From: Winogradskyella sp. KYW1333
GTDB lineage: Bacteria > Bacteroidota > Bacteroidia > Flavobacteriales > Flavobacteriaceae
Direction of reading: 5' to 3'
Length of the DNA: 64,000 bases
Assembly: GCF_003335675.1 (NCBI RefSeq)
Contig: NZ_QPHL01000017.1
Span: forward strand, 124,001-188,000
In this document: piece by piece, positions 1-9,026 of the stretch
Layout: each line of letters starts with the position of its first letter
Numbering within the stretch: position 1 is the first letter of the stretch
Program-made: the position numbers and the translations under genes
Notes under the pieces: model-generated
The model's database searches: none
Seen by the model: the letters and a program-made list of their open reading frames with translations, nothing else
What the model was told of the DNA's origin: nothing

Positions 1-121
1 TCACACCTTCGCTTTCTACCTCTTCAATCTTATAATGTGGTTTATCAAAAAGAAGTTCAAAAAGATTGTTTGAGGCTTCGATGTCCTTAACGGCAATACC
101 AATGTGTTCAATTTTTTTCAT
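1..121 (-). CDS. mce: methylmalonyl-CoA epimerase, N-terminal part (runs off window)
   Basis: The first 40 codons are present; the rest lies left of the window. The start MKKIEHIGIAVKDIEAS and the following HYKIEEVESEGV resemble the vicinal-oxygen-chelate fold of methylmalonyl-CoA epimerase, where the early His is a metal ligand. The family interconverts (R)- and (S)-methylmalonyl-CoA in the cytosolic propionate/succinate pathway. The gene diverges from rbfA. Another glyoxalase-fold enzyme cannot be excluded from so short a piece. Confidence 0.75.
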   Translation of the reverse strand, partial: MKKIEHIGIAVKDIEASNNLFELLFDKPHYKIEEVESEGV

Positions 122-215
122 TAAAACTTTATTTAGTCTCCGAAAGAACGGAAATCTGAAGGTTATAAAACATGATTTTTGTTATATAAAAATACTATTA
201 TCTTTAAATATCATC

Positions 216-223
216 TACTTTTG
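216..223 (+). promoter_or_regulatory. Bacteroidota -7 box for rbfA
   Basis: TACTTTTG fits TAnnTTTG, the -7 element of Bacteroidota housekeeping promoters. The rbfA ATG begins only 5 bases downstream, so the transcript may be leaderless or nearly so. No convincing -33 TTG was found at the usual spacing. Confidence 0.45.
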
Positions 224-227
224 CATC

Positions 228-620
228 ATGGAAAGTAATAGACAAAAAAAAATAGCTACAGTTATACAACAAGACTTAGTTGATGTTTTACAGCGGGCCG
301 CATCTAATGGAGGATTAAAAGGTGTAATTATTTCAGTTAGTAAAGTCAATGTAACAGTAGATTTGTCTGTGGCTAGAGTTTATTTGAGTATTTTTCCAAA
401 CAAGGAGGCAAAGTCTTTGCTAGAAGGTATTAGGTCTAACACACCTCTTATTAGACATGAACTTTCGCAACGCACAAGACATCAATTAAGACGTATGCCG
501 CAATTGGAGTTTTTTATTGATGACTCATTAGAATATATTGATAGAATTGAGCGTTCTCTTGAGGGTGATGACGACCCTATTAACAATCCGGATTTGTTAG
601 GTAAGCGCAAAAAATCTTAA
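228..620 (+). CDS. rbfA: 30S ribosome-binding factor RbfA
   Basis: A 130-residue protein, near the usual family length of about 120-135. RbfA is a single KH-like domain factor that binds immature 30S subunits and helps process the 5' end of 16S rRNA. The centre (VNVTVDLSVARVYLSIFP) and the tail (RHQLRRMPQLEFFIDDSLEY) match the family pattern of two core strands followed by a conserved R-x-P-x-L-x-F. I chose the ATG at 228 because the reading frame upstream gives residues foreign to RbfA and a promoter box lies just before this ATG. The next gene starts directly after its stop, suggesting cotranscription. Confidence 0.93.
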   Translation: MESNRQKKIATVIQQDLVDVLQRAASNGGLKGVIISVSKVNVTVDLSVARVYLSIFPNKEAKSLLEGIRSNTPLIRHELSQRTRHQLRRMPQLEFFIDDSLEYIDRIERSLEGDDDPINNPDLLGKRKKS

Positions 621-1823
621 GTGAATTTCTCTTTATATATAGCGAGGCGATATCTTTTTTCAAAAAGCAGTAACAATGCTATTAATATTATGACTTTGAT
701 AGCTTCTGGTGGCGTAATTATAGCTTCGGCATCGCTATTTATTGTATTGTCAGTGTTTACTGGTTTAAAAGATTTTAGTCTTCAGTTTTCCTCGTTTGTC
801 GACCCAGATATTAAGTTACTCTCACGCAAAGGGAAATCGTTTATGATCACAGAAGAAGATCTGTCTAAACTTATAAAAATTGAAGGAATATATGATTACT
901 CAATGGTTATTGAGGAGCGTGTTATTATTAAGTCTGAAAATAAAAACTTACTAGCGACTCTAAAGGGAATTGACAAGAATTATCTTAAAGTAACAAATGT
1001 AGATTCCATGATGGCTAGAGGAAACTGGATTACATTTGGAAATAACGAAGTGGTCTCTGGGTGGGGAATTTCTAACAAGCTTTCTTTTGGGGTTTTTGAT
1101 TTTTTAAAACCTTTGTCGTTATACGTTCCAAAAGCAGGTAAAGGTCAATTCAGCTCATTAAGAGGTGCTTACAATTCAGTCTATGTGAACAATGTTGGTC
1201 TCTTCGATATTAATGAAGAATTAAATAACGAGTACGTTTACTCCGACATTTCTTTAGCGAGAACTCTATTAAACTATAACGATAATCAGTATACGTCTAT
1301 TGAGCTAAAACTAACCGAAGGAACAGATGAAACTATAGTTAGAGAAGAAATTGAAAATAAGTTTGCAAACACCTTTGTAATTAAAAACAGGGAGCAGCTC
1401 AATGATGCACTCTATAAAATGTTGAATACTGAGAATTTAGCAATCTATCTAATCTTTACTCTGGTAATCATTATTGCGCTATTTAATGTCATTGGTGCCA
1501 TTATCATGATGATATTGGATAAGAAACGCTCTCTAAACACACTATTTAATTTAGGTGCCGAGACCAAATCTATAAAATCTATTTTCTTTTTACAGGGAAG
1601 TTTAATGACAGTAATTAGTGGAATTATTGGTGTAATCTTGGGGCTAGTAGTAGTGTTTCTTCAACAAAATTTAAATCTAGTGATGTTAACACCCGACCTA
1701 CCTTATCCGGTGGGAATCAAATTTTTAAATGTTATCATTGTATTGGTTACAATTTTTGTTTTAGGAATTGTTGCTTCCAGAATTGCTTCTGCACGTATAA
1801 CCAAACAGCTAATTAAGACCTAA
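621..1823 (+). CDS. LolC/LolE-type ABC transporter permease
   Basis: A 400-residue inner-membrane protein. It has an N-terminal membrane segment at about 22-47, a MacB-like periplasmic domain at about 50-260, and a C-terminal FtsX domain with three membrane segments (about 272-298, 318-348 and 365-390). This is the plan of lipoprotein-releasing permeases LolC/E, which extract lipoproteins from the inner membrane. The start is GTG, immediately after the rbfA stop. The ATPase partner LolD is not in the window, so the lipoprotein-release role is from family resemblance. The gene ends back-to-back with dusB, with no space for a terminator. Confidence 0.85.
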   Translation: MNFSLYIARRYLFSKSSNNAINIMTLIASGGVIIASASLFIVLSVFTGLKDFSLQFSSFVDPDIKLLSRKGKSFMITEEDLSKLIKIEGIYDYSMVIEERVIIKSENKNLLATLKGIDKNYLKVTNVDSMMARGNWITFGNNEVVSGWGISNKLSFGVFDFLKPLSLYVPKAGKGQFSSLRGAYNSVYVNNVGLFDINEELNNEYVYSDISLARTLLNYNDNQYTSIELKLTEGTDETIVREEIENKFANTFVIKNREQLNDALYKMLNTENLAIYLIFTLVIIIALFNVIGAIIMMILDKKRSLNTLFNLGAETKSIKSIFFLQGSLMTVISGIIGVILGLVVVFLQQNLNLVMLTPDLPYPVGIKFLNVIIVLVTIFVLGIVASRIASARITKQLIKT

Positions 1824-2816
1824 CTAAACGAATTGATAATCTGAAAATTTTTCTAAAACTTCATCAAAGGAGGCGAATACATCTTCAGAATGATCGCTTG
1901 TAACCATTTTCATTCGATATTCTTTAAAATTTGGAATTCCTTTAAAATAATTGGTGTAATGTCTTCTAGTTTCAAAAACACCAAGTTTCTCACCTTTCCA
2001 ATCTATGGACATTTGAAGATGTCGGCGCGCTGCTTCAACCCGTTCTTGCAAAGTTATTGGCTTTAAATACTCTCCGGTATTAAAATAGTGTTTTACTTGC
2101 TTAAAAAACCATGGGTTACCGATAGAAGCCCTACCGATCATAGCGCCATCCAATCCATATTCATCGCGCATTTCTACAGCTTTTTCGGGGCAATTTACAT
2201 CACCATTGCCAAAAACTGGAATATGCATTCTAGGATTATTCTTTACCGCAGCTATTGGCTTCCAATCAGCATTTCCTTTATACATTTGGGCTCTAGTACG
2301 GCCATGAATTGCTATTGCCTTTATCCCAACATCTTGCAATCGTTCAGCAACCTCAACAATTTTAATAGAATCATGATCCCAACCCAAGCGTGTTTTCACA
2401 GTAACTGGAAGGTTGGTACGCTTAACCATTTCAGCCGTAAGCTTTTCCATTAAACAGATATCCTTCAAAATTCCTGCTCCAGCTCCTTTGGAAACAACTT
2501 TTTTTACCGGACAACCAAAATTTATATCAATTATATCTGGATTAGATTTCTCCACAATATCAATTGTCCGAAGCATGCTATCCATATTTGCTCCAAATAT
2601 TTGGATACCTACAGGGCGTTCCTTTTCGTAAATATCGAGCTTCATCACACTTTTGGCTGCATTGCGTATTAACCCTTCACTAGAAACAAACTCTGTGTAA
2701 ACCACATCGGCACCTTGCTCTTTGCATAATGCCCTAAACGGTGGATCACTTACGTCCTCCATAGGTGCAAGGAGCAATGGAAAATCTCCCAATTCTATAT
2801 CACCAATTTTTACCAA
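1824..2816 (-). CDS. dusB: tRNA-dihydrouridine synthase B
   Basis: A 330-residue FMN enzyme that reduces uridine to dihydrouridine in the tRNA D loop. The TIM-barrel opening LLLAPMEDVSDPPFR is the family signature. Cys102 in DINFGCPVKK is the expected catalytic cysteine. Further markers are GAGAGILKD, the TVKTRLGWD strand, AIHGRTRAQMYKG and the FMN-phosphate region GNGDV...GAMIGRASIGNPWFF. The length is normal. It converges with the LolC/E-like gene with zero spacing. A TAGTTTTG box lies 18 bases upstream. Confidence 0.95.
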   Translation of the reverse strand: MVKIGDIELGDFPLLLAPMEDVSDPPFRALCKEQGADVVYTEFVSSEGLIRNAAKSVMKLDIYEKERPVGIQIFGANMDSMLRTIDIVEKSNPDIIDINFGCPVKKVVSKGAGAGILKDICLMEKLTAEMVKRTNLPVTVKTRLGWDHDSIKIVEVAERLQDVGIKAIAIHGRTRAQMYKGNADWKPIAAVKNNPRMHIPVFGNGDVNCPEKAVEMRDEYGLDGAMIGRASIGNPWFFKQVKHYFNTGEYLKPITLQERVEAARRHLQMSIDWKGEKLGVFETRRHYTNYFKGIPNFKEYRMKMVTSDHSEDVFASFDEVLEKFSDYQFV

Positions 2817-2833
2817 TGGTCAATTTTTTGATG

Positions 2834-2841
2834 CAAAACTA
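2834..2841 (-). promoter_or_regulatory. Bacteroidota -7 box for dusB
   Basis: Read on the minus strand, TAGTTTTG matches TAnnTTTG and sits 18 bases before the dusB ATG. No clear -33 element was found. Confidence 0.4.
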
Positions 2842-2860
2842 AAGCTTTTTAAAAAACTGA

Positions 2861-3979
2861 CTAATAGTTAACATCTATTATACCTACTGACAACGTGAGT
2901 TCTTCGCCCTGAGCACTGATGACAGTTCCTTCAAAAACAGCATTTAAAGAAAAGTTGCTGCTAATAAGTGTGTTAAATCTAAAATTATTTACTCCGGGAT
3001 AATACGGAAAATAGTCAACGCCATCAACTTTTATGACAAAATTCAAAAAAGTATCGATTCCAGTTACATATTCTGGCACTTCAAAGGAGAGGCTGTGGTT
3101 GCCAAAAAGGGCAGATCCATAGACCGAAATTACTTCGTTAGAATAGGAAATTGTTTTGTTCGCAAAATCAATATTCTGCAAGCCTGCCGTAACCCTCAAC
3201 ACATCTGCGGATAATCGTCCACAATTACCTAATTCTTCTATGGTGTCGGATAATCTTCCATCAGGATCTCCGCATTCTACAATCTGATCCTCTAAGGCGC
3301 GTCTATAATCAAGGCATAATTGAATATCCTCATTGCTTTGGTTATAGGCTATTTCAGCTTGGCGTGTGGCATCCCTCAAATCACAAGAAAATATAGTCAA
3401 ATCTTTGATCCAAATTGACGATGTTCTTTTTGTAATCGTTCTTCCTTCTGGAACAGTTGCGTTAGAATCTGTTAATGTTTCATCCTGAAAAAGTATTAAA
3501 GTTTCTCCATTTTCTGAAACAACAAAACTATTTTTCTGTTCCCCTTGTAAATAAAATGTGTTTTCTTCCTGGGTGGTAATGTCAAAAGGGGACTCTTGTA
3601 AAATAATCTCATCATTGTCTACTGAATATCCATAAGTATAATCAACGTCTTCATTGGTATAGAAATTACTCGTGTCTTCTATTCCGTTGATCTTTAACCT
3701 AGAGTTGTAGGTGTATTCTCCGCTTACTCTGAAACTGTTTTCGTCAAAAAATATTGAATAAGCAGAGGAGGTGCTAAATATTCTGGTTTCTGTCGTTGCG
3801 GATTGATTATCAGTGTTAGGTAATGAAGAAACTTCAGAGTCAAACTCTACGAGATACCACTGCCCAAGTAATCTTGGGTTTACATCCAAAGCACTAAAAT
3901 CAAAATCTACGGGTTCATTATCACAATTGAAGGTAGACAATAAAACAAATAGACAGCACAATAACTCTATCTTTTTCAT
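2861..3979 (-). CDS. hypothetical lipoprotein
   Basis: A 372-residue protein of unknown function. The ATG at 3979 gives a compact lipoprotein signal, MKKIELLCCLFVLLSTFNC, with the lipidated Cys at residue 19. A longer reading from a TTG at 4006 would put nine extra residues ahead of it and is unlikely. Residues about 30-190 look like a lipocalin-like or copper-resistance-type barrel as seen in many Bacteroidota lipoproteins (GQWYLVEF start, alternating strands). The C-terminal half has several Cys residues (CDLRDAT, CLDYRR, CGDPDG, CGRL) that may pair. It is probably exposed on the outer membrane or periplasmic. No function is proposed. Confidence 0.75.
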   Translation of the reverse strand: MKKIELLCCLFVLLSTFNCDNEPVDFDFSALDVNPRLLGQWYLVEFDSEVSSLPNTDNQSATTETRIFSTSSAYSIFFDENSFRVSGEYTYNSRLKINGIEDTSNFYTNEDVDYTYGYSVDNDEIILQESPFDITTQEENTFYLQGEQKNSFVVSENGETLILFQDETLTDSNATVPEGRTITKRTSSIWIKDLTIFSCDLRDATRQAEIAYNQSNEDIQLCLDYRRALEDQIVECGDPDGRLSDTIEELGNCGRLSADVLRVTAGLQNIDFANKTISYSNEVISVYGSALFGNHSLSFEVPEYVTGIDTFLNFVIKVDGVDYFPYYPGVNNFRFNTLISSNFSLNAVFEGTVISAQGEELTLSVGIIDVNY

Positions 3980-4045
3980 TTGAAGAAAAGCAATCTTTTT
4001 CTTCAAATTTAAATAAAAATAAGTTATGCCTTTTTTTGGCTATTT

Positions 4046-5290
4046 TTAGAATTTAGCCTTTGTCTCTATCTTCTCCTCTCCTCGGATTATCGTAATGTCT
4101 GCTTCATCTCCTTTGTCAAAAACAGAAAGGGCTCTCATGTAACTCATCATATCTGTCACAGTACTATCGCCAAGTTTTACAACAACATCTCCTTTTTGTA
4201 TGCCAGCGTTGTGTGCTGGAGTATCCTCGCGTGTTCCATCAATACGCATTCCTTTACCATCATACAGATAATCTGGCACCACACCTAAACCAACTTTAAA
4301 TCTTGGTGTTTCTTCGCTTTCATTCTTTGTTTTTCTGAATACGAGCTCTGCATTATCGTCAAGATCGCTTATTATGTCAAAAATATAATCTGAAATAAGT
4401 TTCATTCCCTCATAATTCAATTTATCAGAATCATCGCTTGGCTTATGATAATCTTCATGTTGGCCTGTAAAAAAATGTAATACAGGTATATCAATTAAAT
4501 AAAATGAGGTGTGGTCACTTGGCCCCACCCCACTTTCGTTTTCAATAAGTTTAAATTTTTCATTATTGGCTTTAAGCGTTTGCTTAAACATTGGTGAAGT
4601 ACCTACACCATATACGGCTAAAGTACTATCCGCTTTCATACGACCAACCATGTCCATATTAATCATATAGTTTATCGATTGGGTATCTATAGTTGGGTTT
4701 TTGGAGAAATAATTAGACCCTAATAAGCCCATTTCTTCTCCAGAAAATGCTATAAACAAATAGTTGTTATTGTCTTTAATTTCTGCCTTGCTGTTTTTTA
4801 CTTTCAACCTATCTGCTAAATTTAATAAGACCGCTACACCACTGGCGTTGTCATCAGCGCCATTGTGGATTGCTTTTTCTTTTTCTCTGTGTAACGATCC
4901 CTCACCACCATATCCTAAGTGGTCATAATGCGCTCCAATTACAATTGTTGTCTCAGCATTATTATCTATGTAACCCATAACGTTGTTACCTGTTATTGTG
5001 CTGTCTACATTTTTTGTGAATTCAACCTCCTTGTGTGGGTCTGTTTTTGGTTTGAATGAAAAAGGCTGGAGAAAATCTTTGGTTCCTTTAGCCTGAAGGC
5101 CGATTTCTTTAAATCTCGAAATTAGATATTCAGAGGCTTTTGCTTCTCCTTGCGTGCCTGTTTGTCGGCCCTCAAGCTTGTCATCTGCTAAAAACGCAAC
5201 ATCCTCTTCAATTTTGTTTTGAGCAACCTTAGGCTCATTCTTGCAGGTCCATAATCCTACTAAAACAAATAAAAACACTAATTTTTTCAT
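4046..5290 (-). CDS. M28-family metallopeptidase with C-terminal PDZ domain, lipoprotein
   Basis: A 414-residue exported aminopeptidase-like enzyme. A lipoprotein signal ends at Cys16 (VGLWTC). The two-zinc M28 centre is complete to the eye: H121/D123 in GAHYDHLGYG, D146-D147 in HNGADDNASG, E185-E186 in FSGEEMG, the NMDMVGR Asp, and the distal His in TGQHEDYH. Residues about 330-410 form a PDZ domain (GLGVVPDYLYDGKGMRID...AGIQKGDVVVKLGD). The family cleaves N-terminal residues from peptides in the periplasm. The gene diverges from the TolB-like gene, with a TAATTTTG box upstream. Confidence 0.9.
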   Translation of the reverse strand: MKKLVFLFVLVGLWTCKNEPKVAQNKIEEDVAFLADDKLEGRQTGTQGEAKASEYLISRFKEIGLQAKGTKDFLQPFSFKPKTDPHKEVEFTKNVDSTITGNNVMGYIDNNAETTIVIGAHYDHLGYGGEGSLHREKEKAIHNGADDNASGVAVLLNLADRLKVKNSKAEIKDNNNYLFIAFSGEEMGLLGSNYFSKNPTIDTQSINYMINMDMVGRMKADSTLAVYGVGTSPMFKQTLKANNEKFKLIENESGVGPSDHTSFYLIDIPVLHFFTGQHEDYHKPSDDSDKLNYEGMKLISDYIFDIISDLDDNAELVFRKTKNESEETPRFKVGLGVVPDYLYDGKGMRIDGTREDTPAHNAGIQKGDVVVKLGDSTVTDMMSYMRALSVFDKGDEADITIIRGEEKIETKAKF

Positions 5291-5310
5291 ATTGAAGTCT
5301 TATTTTTACA

Positions 5311-5318
5311 CAAAATTA
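5311..5318 (-). promoter_or_regulatory. Bacteroidota -7 box for the M28 peptidase
   Basis: TAATTTTG on the minus strand, 21 bases before the ATG, fits TAnnTTTG. No obvious -33 TTG. Confidence 0.4.
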
Positions 5319-5351
5319 GGCATTAAATGCCATTTATGATAATTGTTAGAG

Positions 5352-6464
5352 ATGAATAGAATTGCTGTTTTGTTGTTGGTTTTAGTTTCTTTTTCGTCGT
5401 GTAAAAATGATGTCAAAAAATCATCAGAAAATATAATTGGTAAGGAGGTAGATTCGGTTGTCAAAAATCCATTAATTTATCCGGAAGAAACACATTTTAA
5501 GTCTTTACGTCAAGTCACATTTGGAGGTGATAATGCTGAAGCTTACTGGAGTTTTGATGACAAACAATTGGTATTTCAATCTAATAATACTAAATGGGAT
5601 GTGAGGTGCGACCAAATGTTTTTAATGAATATTGATGAAACTTTTATGGACAGTATTGCTCCTCCAATGATAAGTACTGGTAAAGGCAGAACTACATGCG
5701 CTTACTTTTTACCAGACAACGAGCACATAATTTATGCTTCTACACATTTGAAGCAAGACGAATGTCCAGAAACACCTTTACGAAAAAACGGTAAATATAT
5801 ATGGCCAATCTACGATAGTTATGACATTTTTGTTGCAGATCTAGAGGGTAATATTGTAAAACAATTAACCAATGATGTTGGTTATGATGCTGAACCAACA
5901 GTTTCTCCTAAAGGAGATAAAATTGTATTTACCTCAACACGCAGTGGTGATCTTGAGTTATACACTATGAATCTAGATGGGTCTGAGGTTAAACAAATTA
6001 CAAATGAGCTGGGTTATGATGGAGGCGCATTCTTTTCACCAGATGGATCAAAATTGATATTTAGATCGTCAAGGCCAAAAACGGAGCAAGAGATTAAAGA
6101 GTATAAAGAACTTCTTGCAGAAGGATTGGTTGAGCCAACAGAAATGGAACTATACATCTGTAATGCGGATGGTTCTGGCCTGCGCAAACTTACCGATTTG
6201 GGTAATGCAAATTGGAGTCCGTTTTTTCATCCTTCAGGAGAAAAAATCTTGTTCTCGTCAAACTTTGAGGCAGACCGTGGATTTCCTTTTAATCTTTACA
6301 TGATTGATATAGACGGGAAAAACTTAAAAAGAGTTACCCATGGTGAAACCTTTGATGCATTTCCGGTCTTTTCAAATGATGGTAAATATTTGGCTTTTTC
6401 CTCTAATAGAAATAATGGAGGGGGAAGAGATACCAATCTTTTTATAGCCGAGTGGCAAGATTAG
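5352..6464 (+). CDS. TolB-like beta-propeller lipoprotein (PD40 repeats)
   Basis: A 370-residue exported protein. I chose the ATG at 5352, which yields a lipoprotein signal ending at the Cys of FSSC; a TTG three codons earlier is less likely. The body contains repeated PD40/WD40-like blades with the hallmark phrases VSPKGDKIVFTSTRSGDLELY, FSPDGSKLIFRSSR, FHPSGEKILFSSN and FSNDGKYLAFSSNR. TolB-type propellers are periplasmic scaffolds or peptidase partners, but no precise role follows from sequence. The stop codon overlaps that of the convergent TonB-dependent receptor by four bases. Confidence 0.85.
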   Translation: MNRIAVLLLVLVSFSSCKNDVKKSSENIIGKEVDSVVKNPLIYPEETHFKSLRQVTFGGDNAEAYWSFDDKQLVFQSNNTKWDVRCDQMFLMNIDETFMDSIAPPMISTGKGRTTCAYFLPDNEHIIYASTHLKQDECPETPLRKNGKYIWPIYDSYDIFVADLEGNIVKQLTNDVGYDAEPTVSPKGDKIVFTSTRSGDLELYTMNLDGSEVKQITNELGYDGGAFFSPDGSKLIFRSSRPKTEQEIKEYKELLAEGLVEPTEMELYICNADGSGLRKLTDLGNANWSPFFHPSGEKILFSSNFEADRGFPFNLYMIDIDGKNLKRVTHGETFDAFPVFSNDGKYLAFSSNRNNGGGRDTNLFIAEWQD

Positions 6465-8875
6465 TTGAGGTCTTTTAATCTCTCGCGCTCTTCTGCATCA
6501 GTAGTGCGCTCATTTGTAGATAGTTTTGTGTTTCCAAATTTATAACGGAACCCTAGGCGCACGAAACGGTTGTCCAAATTTTGAAATCTTGTGCTAGATT
6601 GGTTTAAATAGGCAATTGAAGTTTCAAAATCTTGATAATTGAAAATATCCTCAACACTTAAGGAGATTACACCTTTATTTTTGAATATAGTTTTTGAGAT
6701 ATTAATAGACGAGATAAGCCTATTCTCTACTGTTTGAAAATCCATTAGATTTTTATTTGACCATTCAAGATTTACATCAATATTTAAACTGTTGTCCTCT
6801 AAAAGTGTCAAATTGTTTTGTAGAATACTATAGTTAGACCATTGCTCCTGCTTTACAAACCCTTCTCCAAAATCAGATTCCTCTGTCATTTTATAAAAAG
6901 AGGTTAGAGCATAAAGGCTCCATCTGTTTGAAATACTATAATCAAAAACCAAGTCTATGCCATAATCTACTTTCTTGTCTAGATTGGTTGGGGTATAAGC
7001 AATAATATTTGTAGTGTTATTTTGTCTTGGAAGCTCAATAATGTCACCGTCATAGTTTATGTAATAGGCTTCTATTGTAAAATGATCCAAGAAATTAACT
7101 CCTAGTTTAAAACTATCAAAGTAAGCAGGCAATAAGTCGGGGTTTCCAACAACAACAGTATTTTCGTTTATAAAAAAAGTAAAGGGATTTAAGCTTTTAA
7201 AATCAGGGCGACCGATGCTTCGTTTGTAGTTGCTGTAAATTGAAAAATTATCAGAAATACTATGAGATACGCTTGCATTGGGAAACCAATTAAAATAGTT
7301 TTGAGTATTCTTTTGAGTCAAAGATAATGATTCGCCATCAATATTTGATTGTTCTACCCTTAAGCCTAAATTTATATCCCAGGCATCCCAAGACTTACTA
7401 TAATTAACATATCCTGCAACAACTTTTTCGTCGTATGTAAAAGCATCAGAGTTGTCAGAACTAACAACCTCCTGGTTGTTGATTATATCAACTCTAGTAA
7501 TGCCGCTGTCGGTTTTTACATTGGAGTATTTTAACCCAAGGTCTAAACTTGAGCTTTCATCGGTTGCAAAATTAAAATCCATGCTTCCTGTAAGAATGTT
7601 TGTATCTTGGTTAGCAAGTGTATTAAATTCCGAATCATTAATAAACGTATTGTTAGCATCAAAAAAATTACTCAATACATTTTGGTCTCTTTCATAGCTG
7701 TACGTCGTATAGTGACCATTTAGTACCATGCTTGCTTTATCACTAAACCGATGGCTAAATATTAAGTCTGTACCAATATTAAATTTATCGTCTCTAGATA
7801 GGTTGTCGGCCGTAAAGCGAGATAGAAAACTTTCTCCGCCATCAAAAATGTTTGTGCTATTTGCAATTTTATATTTAAAATACGGGGTATAAAGCGTTGT
7901 ACTAGTTAGACTAATAGTGCTATTTTCGTTTATAAAAAAATCAAAGTTTAAATTAAGATTGTGATTTTGAGACCAGGTATTTCGATTGACTTTAGACTTC
8001 CAAATTTCATCTATGTCATTGTTAGTGTCAAGGAAGTTCACTTTATCATCTTGGTCTCTGTTAATCTTATTCTGTGAATAACTATAATTAAGGTTGAAGT
8101 TGATTTTGTTATTCTTAAAATAATGGCTAGTGCCTGAATTATATCTTGGAAAAACACCTTGGGTATAATTAGTAAAAATTGAACCTCTATATCCAGTTAC
8201 CAAATTCTTGCTCATTACAATATTTACAACCGACCCACTGTCAGCTTCATAACTGGCGGGAGGATTTGTTATAACCTCAACCGATTTAATGCTGTTTGCT
8301 GGCGAGCTTTCTAATAGTTGAATCAACTCATTGGGTGTTAATTGTACCCTTCGATTATTTATGTATACTGTTGCAGGTGTGTTTTTTATGTTAATACCTC
8401 CTTCGGAAACAATAACTCCTGGTGTGCTTTTTAGAACGCCTAGCGTAGAGCCTTCCGTAAGTGCAGTATTCTCAATATTGAAAATTAAACGATCTGGTTT
8501 TCGCATTACTGTCGGTTTTGTGGCAATGATATCAACCTGCTGTAATGTTTCTGACGACTCATTTAAAACGACTGTCTTTAAATTTAAATTACCTGTTAGA
8601 ATTATTCTTTGCCTGAATTCATTATATCCAATAAAAGAAATGACTAAATCATATGTGTTAAGAGGAAGGTTCCTGAGTTGAAATTTTCCCGAATTATCTG
8701 TTGAGGTTCCATTAACAATATTTCCATTAGAATCGTTTACTACAACATTGGCAAATTCTACAGGGTTATTTTCAGGGTCAACTACAGTTCCTGAAATAGA
8801 AAACTCTTGAGCTTTCACACTGTGAAAACACATCAAAAATATAGTGAACAATAGAATTCTCTGGAGGGCTGTCAT
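6461..8875 (-). CDS. TonB-dependent outer-membrane receptor (CarboxypepD_reg-like, OMP_b-brl_3 type)
   Basis: An 804-residue protein. Residues 1-22 are a signal peptide ending at VKAQ. A carboxypeptidase-regulatory-like beta sandwich follows (about 25-110, ISGTVVDPENNPVEFANVVV), then a plug domain (about 115-220, TPGVIVSEGGINIKNTPATVYINNRR), then a long C-terminal barrel rich in N/S/Y/W strands. This architecture is shared by Bacteroidota TonB-dependent transporters that take up metal chelates, peptides or glycans. There is no SusD partner beside it, so it is not a standard polysaccharide-utilisation pair and the substrate is unknown. It converges with the TolB-like gene. Confidence 0.88.
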   Translation of the reverse strand: MTALQRILLFTIFLMCFHSVKAQEFSISGTVVDPENNPVEFANVVVNDSNGNIVNGTSTDNSGKFQLRNLPLNTYDLVISFIGYNEFRQRIILTGNLNLKTVVLNESSETLQQVDIIATKPTVMRKPDRLIFNIENTALTEGSTLGVLKSTPGVIVSEGGINIKNTPATVYINNRRVQLTPNELIQLLESSPANSIKSVEVITNPPASYEADSGSVVNIVMSKNLVTGYRGSIFTNYTQGVFPRYNSGTSHYFKNNKINFNLNYSYSQNKINRDQDDKVNFLDTNNDIDEIWKSKVNRNTWSQNHNLNLNFDFFINENSTISLTSTTLYTPYFKYKIANSTNIFDGGESFLSRFTADNLSRDDKFNIGTDLIFSHRFSDKASMVLNGHYTTYSYERDQNVLSNFFDANNTFINDSEFNTLANQDTNILTGSMDFNFATDESSSLDLGLKYSNVKTDSGITRVDIINNQEVVSSDNSDAFTYDEKVVAGYVNYSKSWDAWDINLGLRVEQSNIDGESLSLTQKNTQNYFNWFPNASVSHSISDNFSIYSNYKRSIGRPDFKSLNPFTFFINENTVVVGNPDLLPAYFDSFKLGVNFLDHFTIEAYYINYDGDIIELPRQNNTTNIIAYTPTNLDKKVDYGIDLVFDYSISNRWSLYALTSFYKMTEESDFGEGFVKQEQWSNYSILQNNLTLLEDNSLNIDVNLEWSNKNLMDFQTVENRLISSINISKTIFKNKGVISLSVEDIFNYQDFETSIAYLNQSSTRFQNLDNRFVRLGFRYKFGNTKLSTNERTTDAEERERLKDLN

Positions 8876-8989
8876 TAGTTAGGTTTGAGTCGCAATATAA
8901 AGATTGTTTTTTAGTTTTAATTACGGTTTTTACGTAATTCAATATGGTTTAAATGTAGATTATAGTAGCGCTATGCATTATAAATGAAT

Positions 8990-8997
8990 TATATTTG
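8990..8997 (+). promoter_or_regulatory. Bacteroidota -7 box for lepA
   Basis: TATATTTG fits TAnnTTTG exactly and lies 29 bases before the lepA ATG, leaving a short leader. The -33 TTG is not evident. Confidence 0.5.
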
Positions 8998-9026
8998 CAC
9001 CCGATTATTCCTTTAGAGAACGATAA

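Noticed and set aside
6461..8875. SusC-like member of a polysaccharide-utilisation locus
   Set aside because: No SusD-like gene or glycoside hydrolase is adjacent.
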